Source of the DNA: Reticulitermes lucifugus
Taxonomy: Eukaryota > Arthropoda > Insecta > Blattodea > Rhinotermitidae
DNA: 64,000 nucleotides
Direction of reading: 5' to 3'
Assembly (NCBI GenBank): GCA_026260175.1
Contig: JAKCWW010001223.1
Span: 1-64,000 of the forward strand
A program made the position numbers and the translations under genes. This document shows positions 1-12,043 of the stretch, piece after piece. The notes beneath the pieces were generated by a model. That model saw only the letters and a program-made list of their open reading frames with translations. It did not search any database and had not been told where the DNA came from. Positions within the stretch are counted from its first letter, which is position 1. Each line of letters starts with the position of its first letter.

Positions 1-58
1 ATCAAACCCGGGCCTCCGCGGTGAGAGGCCGGCGACTAACCGCCTGAGCCATGGCACG
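1..58 (-). mobile_element. tRNA-derived SINE head, cut by the window start
   Basis: Read on the minus strand this is a tRNA-like promoter: an A-box-like GGCTCAGGCGGTTAGT is followed about 30 bases later by a B-box-like CCGGGTTTGAT. These are the internal RNA polymerase III promoter boxes typical of tRNA-derived SINEs. The element runs off the left edge, so its body and tail are not visible. A weaker relative of the same head is at 7585-7645. Confidence 0.6.
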
Positions 59-214
59 GCCATTTCCTGAAGTTAGTTTCACGCCTTATGTTACGATTCT
101 CTGAGACCTGCTGAGGTTAAGTAACAATGAATTGGACATTCCAGAGTGATTACGAATGGTGTACGAAGCGGAGCTGTTAAGAAGTCGAGGGGCTAGCGGA
201 TCGAGTAGCGATGG

Positions 215-290
215 GCGTGTAGAGATTGTATTTTTGGTAATCTCGTCCAGAAATGTCCTGGGCCCCAAACTGCTTCCTGTAAAACCTGTA
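215..290 (+). mobile_element. Possible SINE-C body remnant
   Basis: A stretch around TCGTCCAGAAATG and GGGCCCCAAACTGCTTCC resembles the body of the SINE-C copy at 50630-50690, which has TCGTCCAGAAA followed by GGGGCCCAGCCAGCTTCC. No clear tRNA-like head is attached. The match is short and degraded, so this is a weak call. Confidence 0.3.
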
Positions 291-1585
291 GCGAGAAATC
301 TTGTAATTCGGAATAGTAAGAACGGAGCATGAAACTGGGCGTTCACCTCCAACTAGTGGCATTTTAAAATTTAGAGAGCTTTATCCTATGTCTCACACAT
401 GCTCCATAGCGTTGTGCCGAAACACGGCGATATCTTACCTTTTATACCTCCTTCAAAACAGAAAAAACAATTAGGCCTACCGTACAAAGACGGTAATTAT
501 ACAGAACTTTCATGTTTGTACGAAATAATTCACACAATCTCAAGCAGTAGTAGTGCAAATTAGACACAGAATTGCATTACAAAACGGTGGGCGTTATTTC
601 TGTATTGTTCCTCTTGCTCTCGGAAGTATCTGAAGTCAGAACCATAATTTCGGCCTTCACCTTTCTAGCATCACACTGTGGACTGACTTGCTGCAAATTC
701 TATACGTACAATGTCTGATTGTTCTCCTGGAACAATGTACCACCCAGTATTCCCCTTCAAATTCCCCTTACATTTCAAACATTTGTCCCCCTTTTTCTCT
801 TTTGTTTTTACCTATGCTCCCCAATTGAGAGAACAGCCCCTTTTCGGACCTCGTTTTCCTCTTGGTTGGCTCACTTCGCTTCTTCCCTTCCCTACAACTC
901 TAAAATCTTTTTCGCTCGCCTTGCTATTCTACAATGATGAAGGAAGCAGCAGTTTCCTCCGAAACGTTGGTACCGATCTATCAAACTACACAGCGTCAAA
1001 TCCCAGAAGATCGCATCTTCGAATCATTGCAAGTATTACATTGTTCATAGCGCATTTTGCTATCAGTAAGTGCCTCCAATTCTACCCAATGCAGAAGGCT
1101 TCAACTAGGGTGTTATTAAATTGAAAATTTGTAGCGCCTGTCGACTTGGGTACACTGTCACTCCAGAAATAACGTCCTTGGCCTGTGAACATGATTACAT
1201 CAACTTTCAGCTAGGATACATGTGTCATATTAGGACCAGCACGTGAGGTTAGCTGGGTAAAAGTATGTAACCGCCCACTAATGTTAGGAAACAACACACA
1301 ATGGCACGAAGGATTCTCTTCTATAGTTCGCTCTATGGCTGTCTGCTCGGAGCGAGTATTCGTCACGAACGCGCAAGAGAATTAATCCTTGGCAACACAC
1401 GTGAATTCTTGTCTCCGGATATTCTTCCACAGGGTTTCACAGTTTTTAAGTTTCTCGAGGTCTTAGCGCAGGGGTGGACAATTCTTTTGCCTGGCACGTC
1501 ACATTACCAGCTTAGGCAGCTTTGCATGTCTCGTAAAAATTTACCAACAATTCAGAAGAACCTACCACTTTTATAGTATAAAAGC
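291..1585. other. Unassigned stretch, no gene seen
   Basis: No recognised gene or repeat. The longest open frame of the window lies here (711-1124 plus, 137 codons). It is Phe/Leu/Ser-rich with no domain I recognise and no matching splice context, so I treat it as a chance frame. A 91-codon frame at 1301-1576 is likewise unrecognised. Confidence 0.5.
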
Positions 1586-1600
1586 ACCACACCTTGGTAA

Positions 1601-1761
1601 TGGTAAAGCTATCCCTATACAGGCCTGGACAGGTTCCTAGGGTTCCAAGAGATTGACGCTCCCAGATTTCCAATCGGCACATGAAAGTGGTAAGGTTGTC
1701 AGACCTATGCACCGGCCGCCTTTACCCGCCAGGAAGTATTCCTGGTACTCATTTCTGTTAG
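1601..1761 (-). mobile_element. SINE-B, 5'-truncated, with 15-bp target duplication
   Basis: Minus-strand copy of SINE-B, matching the body of the full copy at 15372-15660 (blocks such as GAATGAGTACCAGGAATA and AAGGTGGTAAGGTTG read across both). It lacks the tRNA head. An exact 15-bp direct repeat, ACCACACCTTGGTAA, flanks it at 1586-1600 and 1762-1776. That is a target-site duplication expected from LINE-driven insertion, and the missing 5' part is the usual truncation. Confidence 0.85.
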
Positions 1762-1776
1762 ACCACACCTTGGTAA

Positions 1777-4109
1777 AAGTTTCAAATTTCGGATGTAAAA
1801 TTTTGTACTTGCTTGAATCATATATTTAGACTATGCAATTACAAATTCTGTATGAACTAGTTACAATTATTCAATTGGTACTGCGGCAGTGACAATATCT
1901 GAGCTTATATCTCACAAATGCAGTGTAGATTGAATTCATACTGTGGAAGTTATGCATAGGCATGCAGTTACATAATGTTATTCTTGGTGGTATCACCAAA
2001 CAGATTAAAACATTCGAAGGAAAATGGCACTAAAATTCTTCCTAGAGCTTCATATTTAATTAAAGGAATAACTACGACTTAAACACCAATCTGTATGTAC
2101 ATTCGGCAGGATTTATTAAGAAATTCAAGCAAGAGGATTGCCACAGCTTCCTCAATTCTAAGTACGGTTTGAACATTCAAAAGTGTTCTTTCGGAATGAG
2201 CGGCAAATCTTAGTCAAATATCAGGTAAATCCATTTAGTTTTAGTGCGAGAATCCGTCTTGATTAAATATGAATCGCTTAGGTCAGAGACGCTGAGTACT
2301 TTGTCGCTCATCCTTTCAAATATCCCCTTTGTTTTTATCTCTTCTAGAACGTGCTTCAGAAACACACGAGAGTAATCTGGCGGCATGATGTGACAGTTTA
2401 TTTTCTTTCACACAATGGCTGGTTATATCTATGGAACACAAGTGTGGTGAGACGGATCTTATGAAGGATTTTCATGGTCCTTAATTGATTCTAAGTAGGA
2501 CGATGCAAACGATCTTCCAAAGAAATGCGGACAGGCACGCAGAGGCCGCTAAAAATATAAACGTATTCATTACGGACATGTCCATAAGGCTGCGAGATTT
2601 AAGTTTTGCCCTTTATGCTGATTGCTTGGCGTAGGATACAAAATATGAAAAACATATCTGCATATTATTTAAAACCACAGTGAAGAATTATTTTATACAA
2701 AAGAATAAGTTTTGTTATTGTCACTACATACGTTATCAAGATATTGTAAATAAGAATGGAAGGTAAGGTACATTTCACCTTGTAACCTGCCATGAAGACA
2801 CAGAGCAGGAATAGAGGTATAGCTCTACTCTTTTGTTAACCTCGGCGCTAGATAACGGTGGGTGGTAAACACCACGCCCCAGCAAGTGTTTTCGTGCGTT
2901 GTCTGCAATTGTCTCGGTAATACGGCCAGCGTTCCCACCCTGAACAATGACTTAATATTCTCAGTCGTTCTCAGGCAATATCACAATTTCATTTTCATCT
3001 CAGATTTATACAGATAGGTCTTGTCATCTTAACAGCAGCAGCTGCATCAGCGAACTAGTTGACATGGGCTAAAGCAATGTCCTTTATTGTTACGGTACTC
3101 GGTCTGGATCCTCGCCGGGAACATGCTGTAATTACTGATGATGTTCATAGCTTTTCTTAAGCCTGTCCAGAAAATCCATGGAGCATCACAAACAGGTTCT
3201 TCTAACATACTTTCATTGCCCTAGATCATAGATAATTCACTACTATGCGAGCTCAATTATTGATAAACTGCAGAAAATAACCAAGTAACCAAATGATAAT
3301 TCAGGCAAAATTATGAAAAGGAATTAAGAAGGCCGTCGCGTCATCCTCCCTCTTTTCCGCCTCGCCGTTCGCAATCACCCTGCTTTCTTCGTGACCTCAG
3401 CACGTAATGTAACGTCATAAATAAGACAATATCCGTGCCATCATCACTGACGTTTCGACGTTTTTGAGCATCCTTTAAACACGTCGTACGTATTAGCTCT
3501 TGCAAAAGCTGCACACTCGAGAAAAGCACTTGCGACACACCGACACTCAGAACTTCTGTAAAATTATTTTCTCTTTCCGGTTTATGCTTTCAGATGTGGT
3601 TTCTTTAATCTTCCTGACCTCTGCTCGTCCAGCAGTGTTGACGGCACGAATATAAAATTAAATTTAAAAAAGCCCCTACTGGGCCAAATTTATATCTTTC
3701 TCTCGATGTCAGAGTAACAATGAAGACGACGATGGTGGCGGAGGGGTTTCAAATTTAACGTTCGATATGAGGGCTTGTGGAATCCACCTTACATGTATAA
3801 TGATTGTGGTAGAGAGGGATTATTTAACGACGCTGTATCAGTTGCAGTAGTTACAAAGGCTCAAAACAGATAACATGATAAATTTAGGGAGTGAAGATTA
3901 AATGACGCTTTCACTGCGACATTTTTCGACGTACTGTGCGTGCTCCTCCTAAGATTTGTCCACCAACAGTCTTGTTTCTCAAATGATGTTCGGTACTTTG
4001 AAGAATGAGTCTCTGTGTTAACCACTTTATTTCATGAAGCGAGTTCCCAAGCAGTGAAATCTTAGCTCATCTACATAAAAATGTAAAGATTTTACTGTTT
4101 ACGAAGGCA
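1777..4109. other. Unassigned AT-rich stretch
   Basis: No gene or repeat recognised by eye except a short ATTTAACGACGCTGTATCA block at 3816-3838, a motif with weaker echoes near 29627, 33560 and 26703. Open frames are short and featureless. Confidence 0.45.
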
Positions 4110-4129
4110 TACTAGTAGTAGAGGTATTG

Positions 4130-4360
4130 ACGCACTCATTCTTAACCTCGGAACTATTTGGACGTGAGTGGTTAACTTCAAAACCTGGCGGTTTTACCCC
4201 AGGAAAGAAACACGGTACCCATTGTATGGGAGGCTGGGTGGGTCCCAGAACCAGTCTGGACGGTTGTAGAAGAAAAATAACTCTTGCCTCCTACAGAGAT
4301 TCAAACAACGGTCCGTCCAACCCGTAGCTAGTCGCTATACCGACCACGCTACCCCGGTTC
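4130..4360 (-). mobile_element. SINE-C copy
   Basis: On the minus strand the tRNA-like head GGGGTAGCGTGGTCGGTATA comes first, then a B-box-like GTTTGAATCTC, then the body blocks CGTCCAGACTGG and GGGACCCACCCAGCCTCCC. The same body blocks recur in the copies at 11194, 14870 and 47515. The 3' boundary on the low-coordinate side is uncertain. Confidence 0.7.
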
Positions 4361-7300
4361 ACTAATTCATCTAAAACCTCACCATTCATTGTATCGCAGA
4401 CACGAACGTATAAATCCTTTTCATAATGAAAAGCATCCTCAGCCGATTACTTGTACACGGAATTTGCTACAGATATTTACAATTTTTGCTTTAATGCTAC
4501 ATGAAAACACAACAGAAGAGCAACTCCATTAAAAATGACTAAGAAAAGCGTCCTACATAAAGAGCCTAGCATGACGCTAATTTTATAAGACCTTGGGAAA
4601 ATAATTGATGAAGAGTCGCCAAGAAACATATGCGTCACTTTTATTGTTATTTTGTGTTCTCTTGGATTCTTTTGACCTACTAACATATTACCATTCCCAC
4701 ATGCTGCAGACAGACCTTCACTCGTTGCAGTATACCCGTAGTTATTTTGGGCGTGTGAGACCCAAACAATTGATTAGCATGCATCCTCAACACGACATCT
4801 GCGTGAGTGTCAGGGCCATCCTTTCCATTGTTTCCCACTCTAACTGTCAGCGCGGAACAAGATTTTTGCACTTAGCAGCTGAAAGTAAGAATGATTACGT
4901 AACACGTGGAATCGAGTCTTGAACAACCATTCGAAGCGCAAGTGAAGTGTCTTAATTTAGGAAAGGAATAAAGAAGGAAGTAAAGAAGGAAGTCTTACTT
5001 AGATTTAAATCCTGATTTCTGATTTCGATTATAAGAACACTGTATATGTAGTATGCAATATTACAAGTGGAATAATTATTAAAAATTTAATGCAAATGTT
5101 TAACAAATCCAAAGTTTCACTAGGATTTCCACAGATATCTTTCCATCAGCACACTCTTATATGATATAGTCCGTGAAGGGTACGTTTTTATCATGACATT
5201 AATGAGCACGAAACTTTATGTAATAACAGCGTTTTAGTCGAAGCATAAAATAAAGTTTATCAGTACCTTTCTTGGGAAAGGGTCGACACTGTAACACCGA
5301 CTATAACAGCGCCGCTTTGTTGAAGACAATGCGATCTTAATTTATTTTGTCCGGTAAACGCACAGTAAAATTTATAACATTGAACACAGTTCCCTTCAAA
5401 TAAATTAAGAATGATTTGATCTCAGTTTGTTTCCAAACGCACACTAAACCTTCACAGCAGTGAACAGGACCTCTAACAATTATATAAAGAATATTTGATC
5501 TGCGTCTCTGTTCTGTTATTCAGCGTTAATACAGTTTACTTTCTATTGCTGACAGACGGAACCTGTGACAAATGGGGAGTACCGGTTTCATTGCCATCAC
5601 AAACCTAAGACACATTAATGAAATATTATGCAAGTACACCGCTTTGAAAATGAAAGAAGAAAAATGTATTTGTTAGCTTATGAATATGAGTACAATGCGA
5701 TATACAAATATGCAAACCATAAATTACATTCTGAAGGTTATGTGAGCCTTGTCTCTTTATGTAGATCAGTCAGGAAATCCCTTTCGAAATGTGCAGAAGA
5801 CATCAATGCAAGATACCTTCTAACTAGTTCAATCAGATACTCTCGCAAGAGTCCTACGTTCTCGCTCGCATTCACAAGGTAATAGAATTGATTATTCATG
5901 TCCCTTCAGACCTCAACTAACCTAAAAACATATATCAAAATGGTGAGATCTAAAGAATGAATATCCTTTATGTTACTTTCTTTTTTAAGTCCTTAAGTGA
6001 TGTCACTTTCATATTGTGAGCTCACATTTAGTCTCTCTGCCTTCAATGCAAGTTGTTTTAGGAGCGTATACTGCCACTGCATCATAAGCCAAAAATTTCC
6101 CTCATCCTAAGCGAAATAAAGAAGGAATTTTCGAGGAAAGAAAAGAAGCCTAAAAAAACTGTATAAAAAAGAACTCAAAACGTTATAGTATTTAACACAT
6201 ATTTTATCTGATTACAAGATGAGCGGGACATTTGGCGTGCATTGAGGCGAACAGCTTCAGTATAATAAAAGAAGGTGCCTGCGTGTCTGTCTGTCTGTCT
6301 GTGGCAGCCCCATAACACACCAAAAATTAAAGACAGAGGCTGGAAATTTTGAAATCAGTTTTAGGATATTTATGAGATTTGCGGTGCAAAACACTAATTA
6401 AAATAAGGGAAGCTATGCTTCGGTCGGCATTACATTACCACATTTTGCCGATAACACGTATCAAGCTGTGTCTTAAAAACTTTTCAAATTCATGATGTGA
6501 ATATTTAGTGAAATTGTGATGTCACATTATCCCTCTAGGGCTATGATACATACGGACTTTCAACTGATAAGTTATCTGTGGCAATCATAGCTAGAGATAG
6601 GAACTGTCACAATAGTTCCATGCCTCTCACGCTTGAGATAACCTAACAAACCGCTGCTAGGTTACGGAAAGACGAGAAATAGATATGGGAGAAAGTAGGG
6701 AAGGAGATAAGAATACGAAAGGGATAATGGAGAGGAAGAAAGAAATGAGTTTCCCCATTATCTTTGACGGATCATCGCGACTTATAATACTGCACACTGG
6801 AAGATTACGATAAGAATATCAGGGAAGAAGAATATCTGTCGGTTACGTTGCTGAAATTTATCAAGGGTCTCTCAGTGTTTGTTTTATATCAGAGGGCAAA
6901 TATCTGCATCACCGCACGTTATAACTGATAAATCTGTAAATGAAACAAAGATCTGTGTTGCATAGTATGGGTTGAGGTTGTGGGCTATTCACGGCTTATT
7001 GTTTAAAATTTACCTTAGAAATTTCAAAGGAGTTTATGTTTGTTTAATATAAAATTATAATGGTAAACTCTGAATAAGAATAGGCCAATTGGAAAACTTA
7101 GGAGTAAACTGGAAAGAATATTTAAATGGATCTTAAAAAGAAGAGCTGGGAATATGGATTATAATTATCTGACTGAGAATCCGATCCAGTGGTGAAAAAT
7201 AACGAACATGGCCATGAACACTTTGGGTTTATAAAATGCCGGAAGCTTCTTAGTCATCTGAGTGACTTGGTTTCTCAACAAAAACTCTGCTCCAAAGACT

Positions 7301-7580
7301 TAGTTTCGAAACGTCATATCCGTGTAGCGATTGTTGTTGCAGCAATAAATAAACACTGAGACTAATGAGGGACCCACGTTTGGAAAAAAAATATGTGTGC
7401 ACAAGTGCAGCCATTTTGATACTTCTGTCAAATCATCTCGTAAGAGGCAAGCCAATGCTTTTCTTTCATAATTAGAACATTCAATATGGGGTCACAGTAA
7501 CACAGTGTCATCATGATACCCTACTGAAGAATTTCACACGAAATGTAATGTAACAAGCACTCAAGTGCTCTACCTTCCTT
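4361..7580. other. Unassigned stretch with one short tetranucleotide run
   Basis: No gene seen. A (CTGT)n run sits at about 6286-6302. Frames at 4605-4922 and 5628-5882 (105 and 84 codons) have no recognisable domain. The rest is AT-rich sequence I cannot assign. Confidence 0.45.
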
Positions 7581-7582
7581 CA

Positions 7583-7650
7583 AAGTGCCTTTCGACCCCG
7601 GGCGAGCACAGAGAGGCGATACCAACCGCTTGCAGAGGTTAAATTCAATT
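7583..7650 (-). mobile_element. Degraded tRNA-like SINE head
   Basis: Read on the minus strand, CAAGCGGTTGGTATCGCC followed by GCCCGGGGTCGAAAGG resembles the head at 1-58 (GCGGTTAGTCGCC ... CCCGGGTTTGAT). The body is not recognisable. This is probably an old SINE of the same type. Confidence 0.35.
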
Positions 7651-7949
7651 AGTCTCAGCTCTGCCAACTACGTAGATCAAGAGGCAATGCCCATGTCTGC
7701 TCCTCCCATCAAAGACAATACTTTTCTTAACTGTGGTCCTGGAGAGAAGTGTCGCCATAGATCGAAGCGATGGAATTGGAGGTCAAATGTAATTACATGC
7801 AGAGCAATGATAAAGTAAGGTAAAAAAATCACAGGGAACACTCGCAGTGTCAAACTGGGTGGATGTGGTACCCCACCCTGTAGTGGGAGGGTCTAGGTCA
7901 GTAGCGCTAAACTATTCCAAATCATGGTGTAAAATAAAAAGTTATATAA

Positions 7950-7973
7950 GAAATATATATATATATATATATA
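7950..7973. repeat. (AT)n microsatellite
   Basis: An uninterrupted AT dinucleotide run. It also served as the target of the hAT MITE that follows it, so its last eight bases form that element's left target duplication. Confidence 0.9.
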
Positions 7974-8137
7974 TAAGGGCGCACAAATCCCTGCCCCAGA
8001 TCGCCAGGGCGACTAAATTTTGTACAGTGGCCCTTAATATTTGTGGCTCTGCAGAGTGGAGCGTGCTTTTTGTCCCAATTCTGGAGTCTAGAATTGTGAT
8101 GTGGCTCCTAGAATTTTGTAAAAATTTGGCATTACTA
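7974..8137 (+). mobile_element. hAT MITE, copy 1 (164 bp)
   Basis: Starts with a degraded copy of the terminus CAGGGGCGCACAAAT and ends with a degraded inverse of it. Internal blocks GACTAAATTTTGTA and GTGGCTCCTA line up with the copy at 61272-61435, and both copies are exactly 164 bp. It is flanked by TATATATA (7966-7973) and TATAAATA (8138-8145), seven of eight bases matching, as expected of an old 8-bp hAT duplication. It has no coding capacity, so it depended on a hAT transposase encoded elsewhere. Confidence 0.8.
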
Positions 8138-8215
8138 TATAAATATAAATAAATTAGTAAATGAATGAATAAATAAACAAATAAATAAATAAAATAATAA
8201 TATAAAATACAAATT
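8138..8215. repeat. (AAAT)n-rich low-complexity tract
   Basis: Imperfect AAAT/GAAT tetranucleotide repeats directly next to the hAT MITE. The frame seen across this tract on the minus strand is a product of the repeat. Confidence 0.8.
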
Positions 8216-9655
8216 ACATAAATGGGCTTTGAGGTATGGACTTCAGGTTTCGGAAAAAGGGTTGGCAGCACTGTAATTAAATTCTCAAGTAGAATCCTGT
8301 GTTATGGACTGGAATTCTGAAAATATAAGTATAAAATTTTGAAATGGAAACCTCGGTGGACGACACCACTTCGGAGATTTTGCATGGATGGGTAGCTAAT
8401 ATTATTATTAAGTTGTCAATACGAATGAAGTGGCTCCGGATAGGGTGCAAAGGTCGGTTTTGTTTATTATGACGGTAAAAATACGTACTAGGTTGAATAA
8501 ATATAGAGATCTGACTGTGTATTCACAGCTAATGGCTGGCCCTGTGTAAGAGAGTTTAATAAATTCAAGAAAAGGGCTACCTTTGGTGCTGACATGTAGA
8601 ACAGTGCGGCACGACGTGGGCAAAACAATGACAAGTCATTGAGACGAGCTTCGGGAGCCGCTGGAGTCACGACTCGACAGTGAAGGCCATATACGTGAAT
8701 CTACAGTGATTTGGTTACACTGTGAGGAAATCTGACAGGATGATGCAGCACATTATCACGACTCGTATCTCTCTTACGGCACCATATGATGCTGTATATC
8801 GGTACGTCATTAAATTGTTATGCTTCCTCTAGCACAAAACACGTTTACATTGAAAAAGAAAAAGAATCGGAACTGATCATGGCAACAAGGTCAGACGTGT
8901 CATATTTATGTCGTACAATATTGTGTTCATACAGTTAAACCTTTGCGGTTACAACATTCCATTCCTCAGATCAAGCGCCTAAAAATATCGTCAACGAACT
9001 GTGGTCACGTGCAAGCACTCCGAGCTCACGTTTGTTTCATACACGTGCAATACCCGTTGAAAATTCAAAGGAGAGTCTATTCTTTTGTTGTATAAATTGT
9101 ACTGCTCTTATTTAGGCATTCAATACAATTTAATTATGACATTAAGCTTCAGAAGCTCAAAGTTAGGTAAGGGAAAACAAATACTTGTTTACTTAGGGTG
9201 GCTACAATTTTTTTTGCGCTTGCGCAAGCCAGTTTTCTGTAACATTTCTTCGTAGTCTAGCCTGCCACCTGCCATATGAAAGTTAGGTCAAAGAAAGAAA
9301 CAAAAACTGAATTATCCTTAAGAAATATTAAATTAAAATTCTAAGCATTAAAGCTTTGATAACATACGTCTTATTTATTTGTACCTCAGTGACGTCGCAT
9401 AATAATTGCATTATGCATTAGAAGATTGCAAAGCAACTAAGCACTATTATAATTTAGCACTCGCTCAGGCGAGCCTCTAAGGCATACACATATAAACTGG
9501 CATTTGCGAGAAAGAAGATAAGTACACACGTAATGTTTTTAACGTGTAATACAGGCAACAATTTCTTTGCAGAGACTAAGTAAGAAACAAGGCGCCAAAT
9601 GTGTGACCGACGGAACAACTAACCTAGTAATTAAGTAACTAATAGAACTACTGAC
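8216..9655. other. Unassigned stretch
   Basis: No recognised gene or repeat. Short frames only, none with a domain. Confidence 0.4.
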
Positions 9656-9670
9656 GGACTGACGCTTATC

Positions 9671-9982
9671 TGACTAACCGACCAACCAACCAACAAAGCA
9701 ACCAACCAATTAACCAACCAACCAAACAACCAACCAACCAAATAACCAAGTAACCAACCAACCAAACAACCTACCAAATAACCAACGAACGAACGAACCA
9801 ACCAACCTACCAATCAATCCATCAACCAACCAACTAACCAATCAACCAACCAATCAACCAACAAAACAACCAATCAATCAACCAAACAACTAAACAACCA
9901 ACCAACCTACCAACAAACTAACCAACCAATCAACCAATCAATAAACCAACGAACGAACGAACGAACGAACCAACCAACCACA
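9671..9982. repeat. Long imperfect (CCAA)n tract
   Basis: About 310 bp of CCAA/CAAC tetranucleotides with scattered CGAA, TCAA and AACA variants. A (CGAA)n run near 9787 recurs near 9950, so part of the tract may have been duplicated internally. The minus-strand frame at 9631-9813, rich in Gly, Trp, Leu and Val, is only the translation of this repeat. Confidence 0.9.
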
Positions 9983-10254
9983 CTAATTCTAAATAAATGA
10001 CACACTAACTAAATAGATTGTTTGCCAGATTACATTATCTATTTCAATAATATACACTAGCTAATATAAGTGTCGAATTGTAGGCTCAACTGCTGCGTAT
10101 CACAGAAGCCGCGGGCTTAATTTTAGGTTGCGAAGCTACGTTATTCTTAGTTTTCTTCTGAACTTCGATACAAATTTTTTTTATGTTTCCTTTAAAGACG
10201 CTAATAACTCAAAGTATATAATGTGGAATGTGAAGCTGATTAGTTAATAATCAA

Positions 10255-10425
10255 TTGGAAGGAAGCGGTCGTGACAAAAGTTGAGGTACTTCCAGAATTT
10301 TCATGAAGATGTTGAGGAAAATAAGAAAAACATCAATTAGGATTGCTGGTGTCGTGGCTAGTAATCGAACTGATAACCTCAAGAATTAAAGCCTGTAGTG
10401 TTACCGCTTGTGCTGAGTAAAATAT
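10255..10425 (-). mobile_element. tRNA-derived SINE (SINE-D), old copy
   Basis: On the minus strand an A-box-like AGCACAAGCGGTAACACT precedes a B-box-like TCAGTTCGATTAC, then a body that ends in GTCACGACCGCTTCC. The end block matches the copy at 16262-16440 (GTCACGGCCGCTTCC). Together they define a separate SINE family in this window. Confidence 0.55.
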
Positions 10426-10602
10426 TTGATTACAATTTCCTTCCTCATCCTTGCAAAACCGATATGCCGTCTCCCGCATTCGACTGCATGTAACCTATGC
10501 AACTTAGAAAGGGATTTGCAATATATCATTACCGCGTACAGCAATATAATGAAATAGTATATGACTAACCAACTACACTTTATAAATATCTTCCTTTCTT
10601 TC

Positions 10603-10806
10603 TTAGTCTTGACCTCTGTCTACCTACTCATTGTAGGTGTAGATGTTACTGTTGCACATGATCGCACTCAATGACACACACACTCGGTAGGACTCCTCTG
10701 GACGAGGGATCGGCCCATCGCAGAGACCTCTACCTGATAACACACAACACTCAAAAGAGACACTCATGTCCCCGGCGGGATACGAATCCGCAATCCCAGC
10801 AAGCTT
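10603..10806 (-). mobile_element. SINE-A, variant-tail subfamily
   Basis: Minus-strand copy starting inside the tRNA-Leu-like head at the B box (GCGGATTCGTATCCCGCC) and running through the SINE-A body. After the GAGTGTGTGTGTCATTGAG block it leaves the usual SINE-A 3' end and reads into ACCTACAATGAGTAGGTAGAC. The copy at 13704 has the same alternative end, so this is a true subfamily and not a local break. Confidence 0.8.
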
Positions 10807-10827
10807 CCCATGCTATTAACGTCATCC

Positions 10828-10870
10828 CTGATGGTGGCTAATGAGGCGAAACATGTTGCAGGACTGTAAA
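10828..10870 (+). other. Hammerhead-like motif, degraded
   Basis: CTGATGG, then T, GGC...GGC, then GAAACATGTTGC. It matches the window-wide CUGANGA-U-stem-GAAAC pattern with changes in the box and stem. It sits immediately beside the truncated SINE-A head. Confidence 0.35.
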
Positions 10871-10968
10871 TAAATAACTTATTTCTATTTATGAAGTGTA
10901 CCTGCTTGGTTATATACTATTGCATTAGTAAGGGGTTTTAAATATATTAGCCCTTTTGAACAAAGAAA

Positions 10969-11123
10969 ATTCTTTATTCTATTTTTATTCCATGGTGAAA
11001 CAGATCCTAGTGGGCCAGGGCCTCCTCACTATCGAGGCTTCACGATCACACTCAGACACACCACACTCGATAGGACTTCTCTGGAGGAGTGATCAGCACA
11101 ACGCAGAGACTTTTACCTGACAG
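10969..11123 (-). mobile_element. SINE-A, 5'-truncated, with 11-bp target duplication
   Basis: Minus-strand 3' half of SINE-A (GGGCCAGGGCCTCCTC and the block before it read as the reverse of the family's 3' end). An exact 11-bp repeat, GAACAAAGAAA, flanks it at 10958-10968 and 11124-11134. The tRNA head is missing, typical of incomplete reverse transcription. Confidence 0.85.
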
Positions 11124-11193
11124 GAACAAAGAAATTACCAAACTGAATCACAGACTGGACAATTCATCGTATGATGCACTTGCTAGCTGACCG

Positions 11194-11462
11194 GGACCGG
11201 GATAGCTTAGTCAGTATACCGACTCGCTACAGGCTGAAAGGTTCGGAGTTCGAGCTTCGGTGGGGGCAAATAATTTTTACTTATCCACAAACGTCCAGCC
11301 CGATCCTAGCGCCCACCCAGCCTCTCGTAGAGTGGTTACCGGTTTTATCTCAGTCGCCGGAGCATGGCATTAACCACCCACCCCCATCGAGCGCCGAGGT
11401 TCAAACTGAGTAGAGCGAAACATCTACTCCTCGTCTGTGCCTTCAGGACATGTTATAGGGAC
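11194..11462 (+). mobile_element. SINE-C, near full length
   Basis: Head GGGATAGCTTAGTCAGTATA with B box GGAGTTCGAGCTTC, then a G-rich junction, then CGTCCAGCCCGATCC and GCCCACCCAGCCTCTCG. It ends near a GGGACAATTT block that parallels the end of the copy at 50545-50840. The frame at 11171-11413 is a read-through of the SINE and not a gene. Confidence 0.75.
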
Positions 11463-12043
11463 AATTTACTTTCTTAGTCAGCTAACTACTTGACTAAACA
11501 AGCAAGCAAACAAGTGAGGAACCAACCAAACAACTAGCTCTCTGTATAGTAGAGGGTCTTCGATAAACAGTTTGCAGGTATCCAGAAAACTTTACAAAAT
11601 CCTTCTGTTGAGCAACCTGAAGTTTCATCTACCTCAAGACCATGGCCAGCCATTCGTCTCTGTCCTGAGCCACTTTAACAAAATTCTCATTCTCTCAATT
11701 TGTTTCCTTAAACTCTATTTTGGTACTTTTATCCGTCTAGTTCTCCCTTTCCCTCTACGATTTTCATGGGGCTTTCTAAATAAAATGGCACTGCTATTAC
11801 ATTTTTATTTATGAGTTTATGAGCACTGAAATATTAGGGAATTCTCCTATTTACTGTTTCCAAAAGCTTTCATAAATACTGGCACTGTTCTGCTGAGATG
11901 TTATAATTTGGGAAACCAAAGAAAATAATTATTTTAAAATGAAGAAACTGAATTTTCGAGTTTCATAAGTGTAGAATAAATAGACTGTAAGAACAATTGT
12001 TAGTTTCTGAAGATAGATATTTTTAAGTCGTGTTTGCTACATA

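Noticed and set aside
711-1124. 137-codon open frame
   Set aside because: No domain, biased composition and no supporting context. An overlapping frame of 72 codons exists in the same stretch, so it looks like chance.
3666-3684. GCCCCTACTGGGCC as a fragment of the SINE-A 3' end
   Set aside because: Only about 14-15 bases match, with no flanking similarity; it could be chance.
7285-7330. CGAAACGT motifs (also near 3445, 28570, 54090 and 60548) as further hammerhead-like copies
   Set aside because: They have a GAAACG-like or GAAACA-like string but no CUGANGA box or stem II at the right distance.
9631-9813. Hydrophobic Gly/Trp/Leu/Val frame that looks like a membrane protein
   Set aside because: It is only the reverse translation of the CCAA tetranucleotide tract.
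9671-9982. CRISPR-like or satellite array
   Set aside because: There are no regular spacers; it is an imperfect tetranucleotide repeat.
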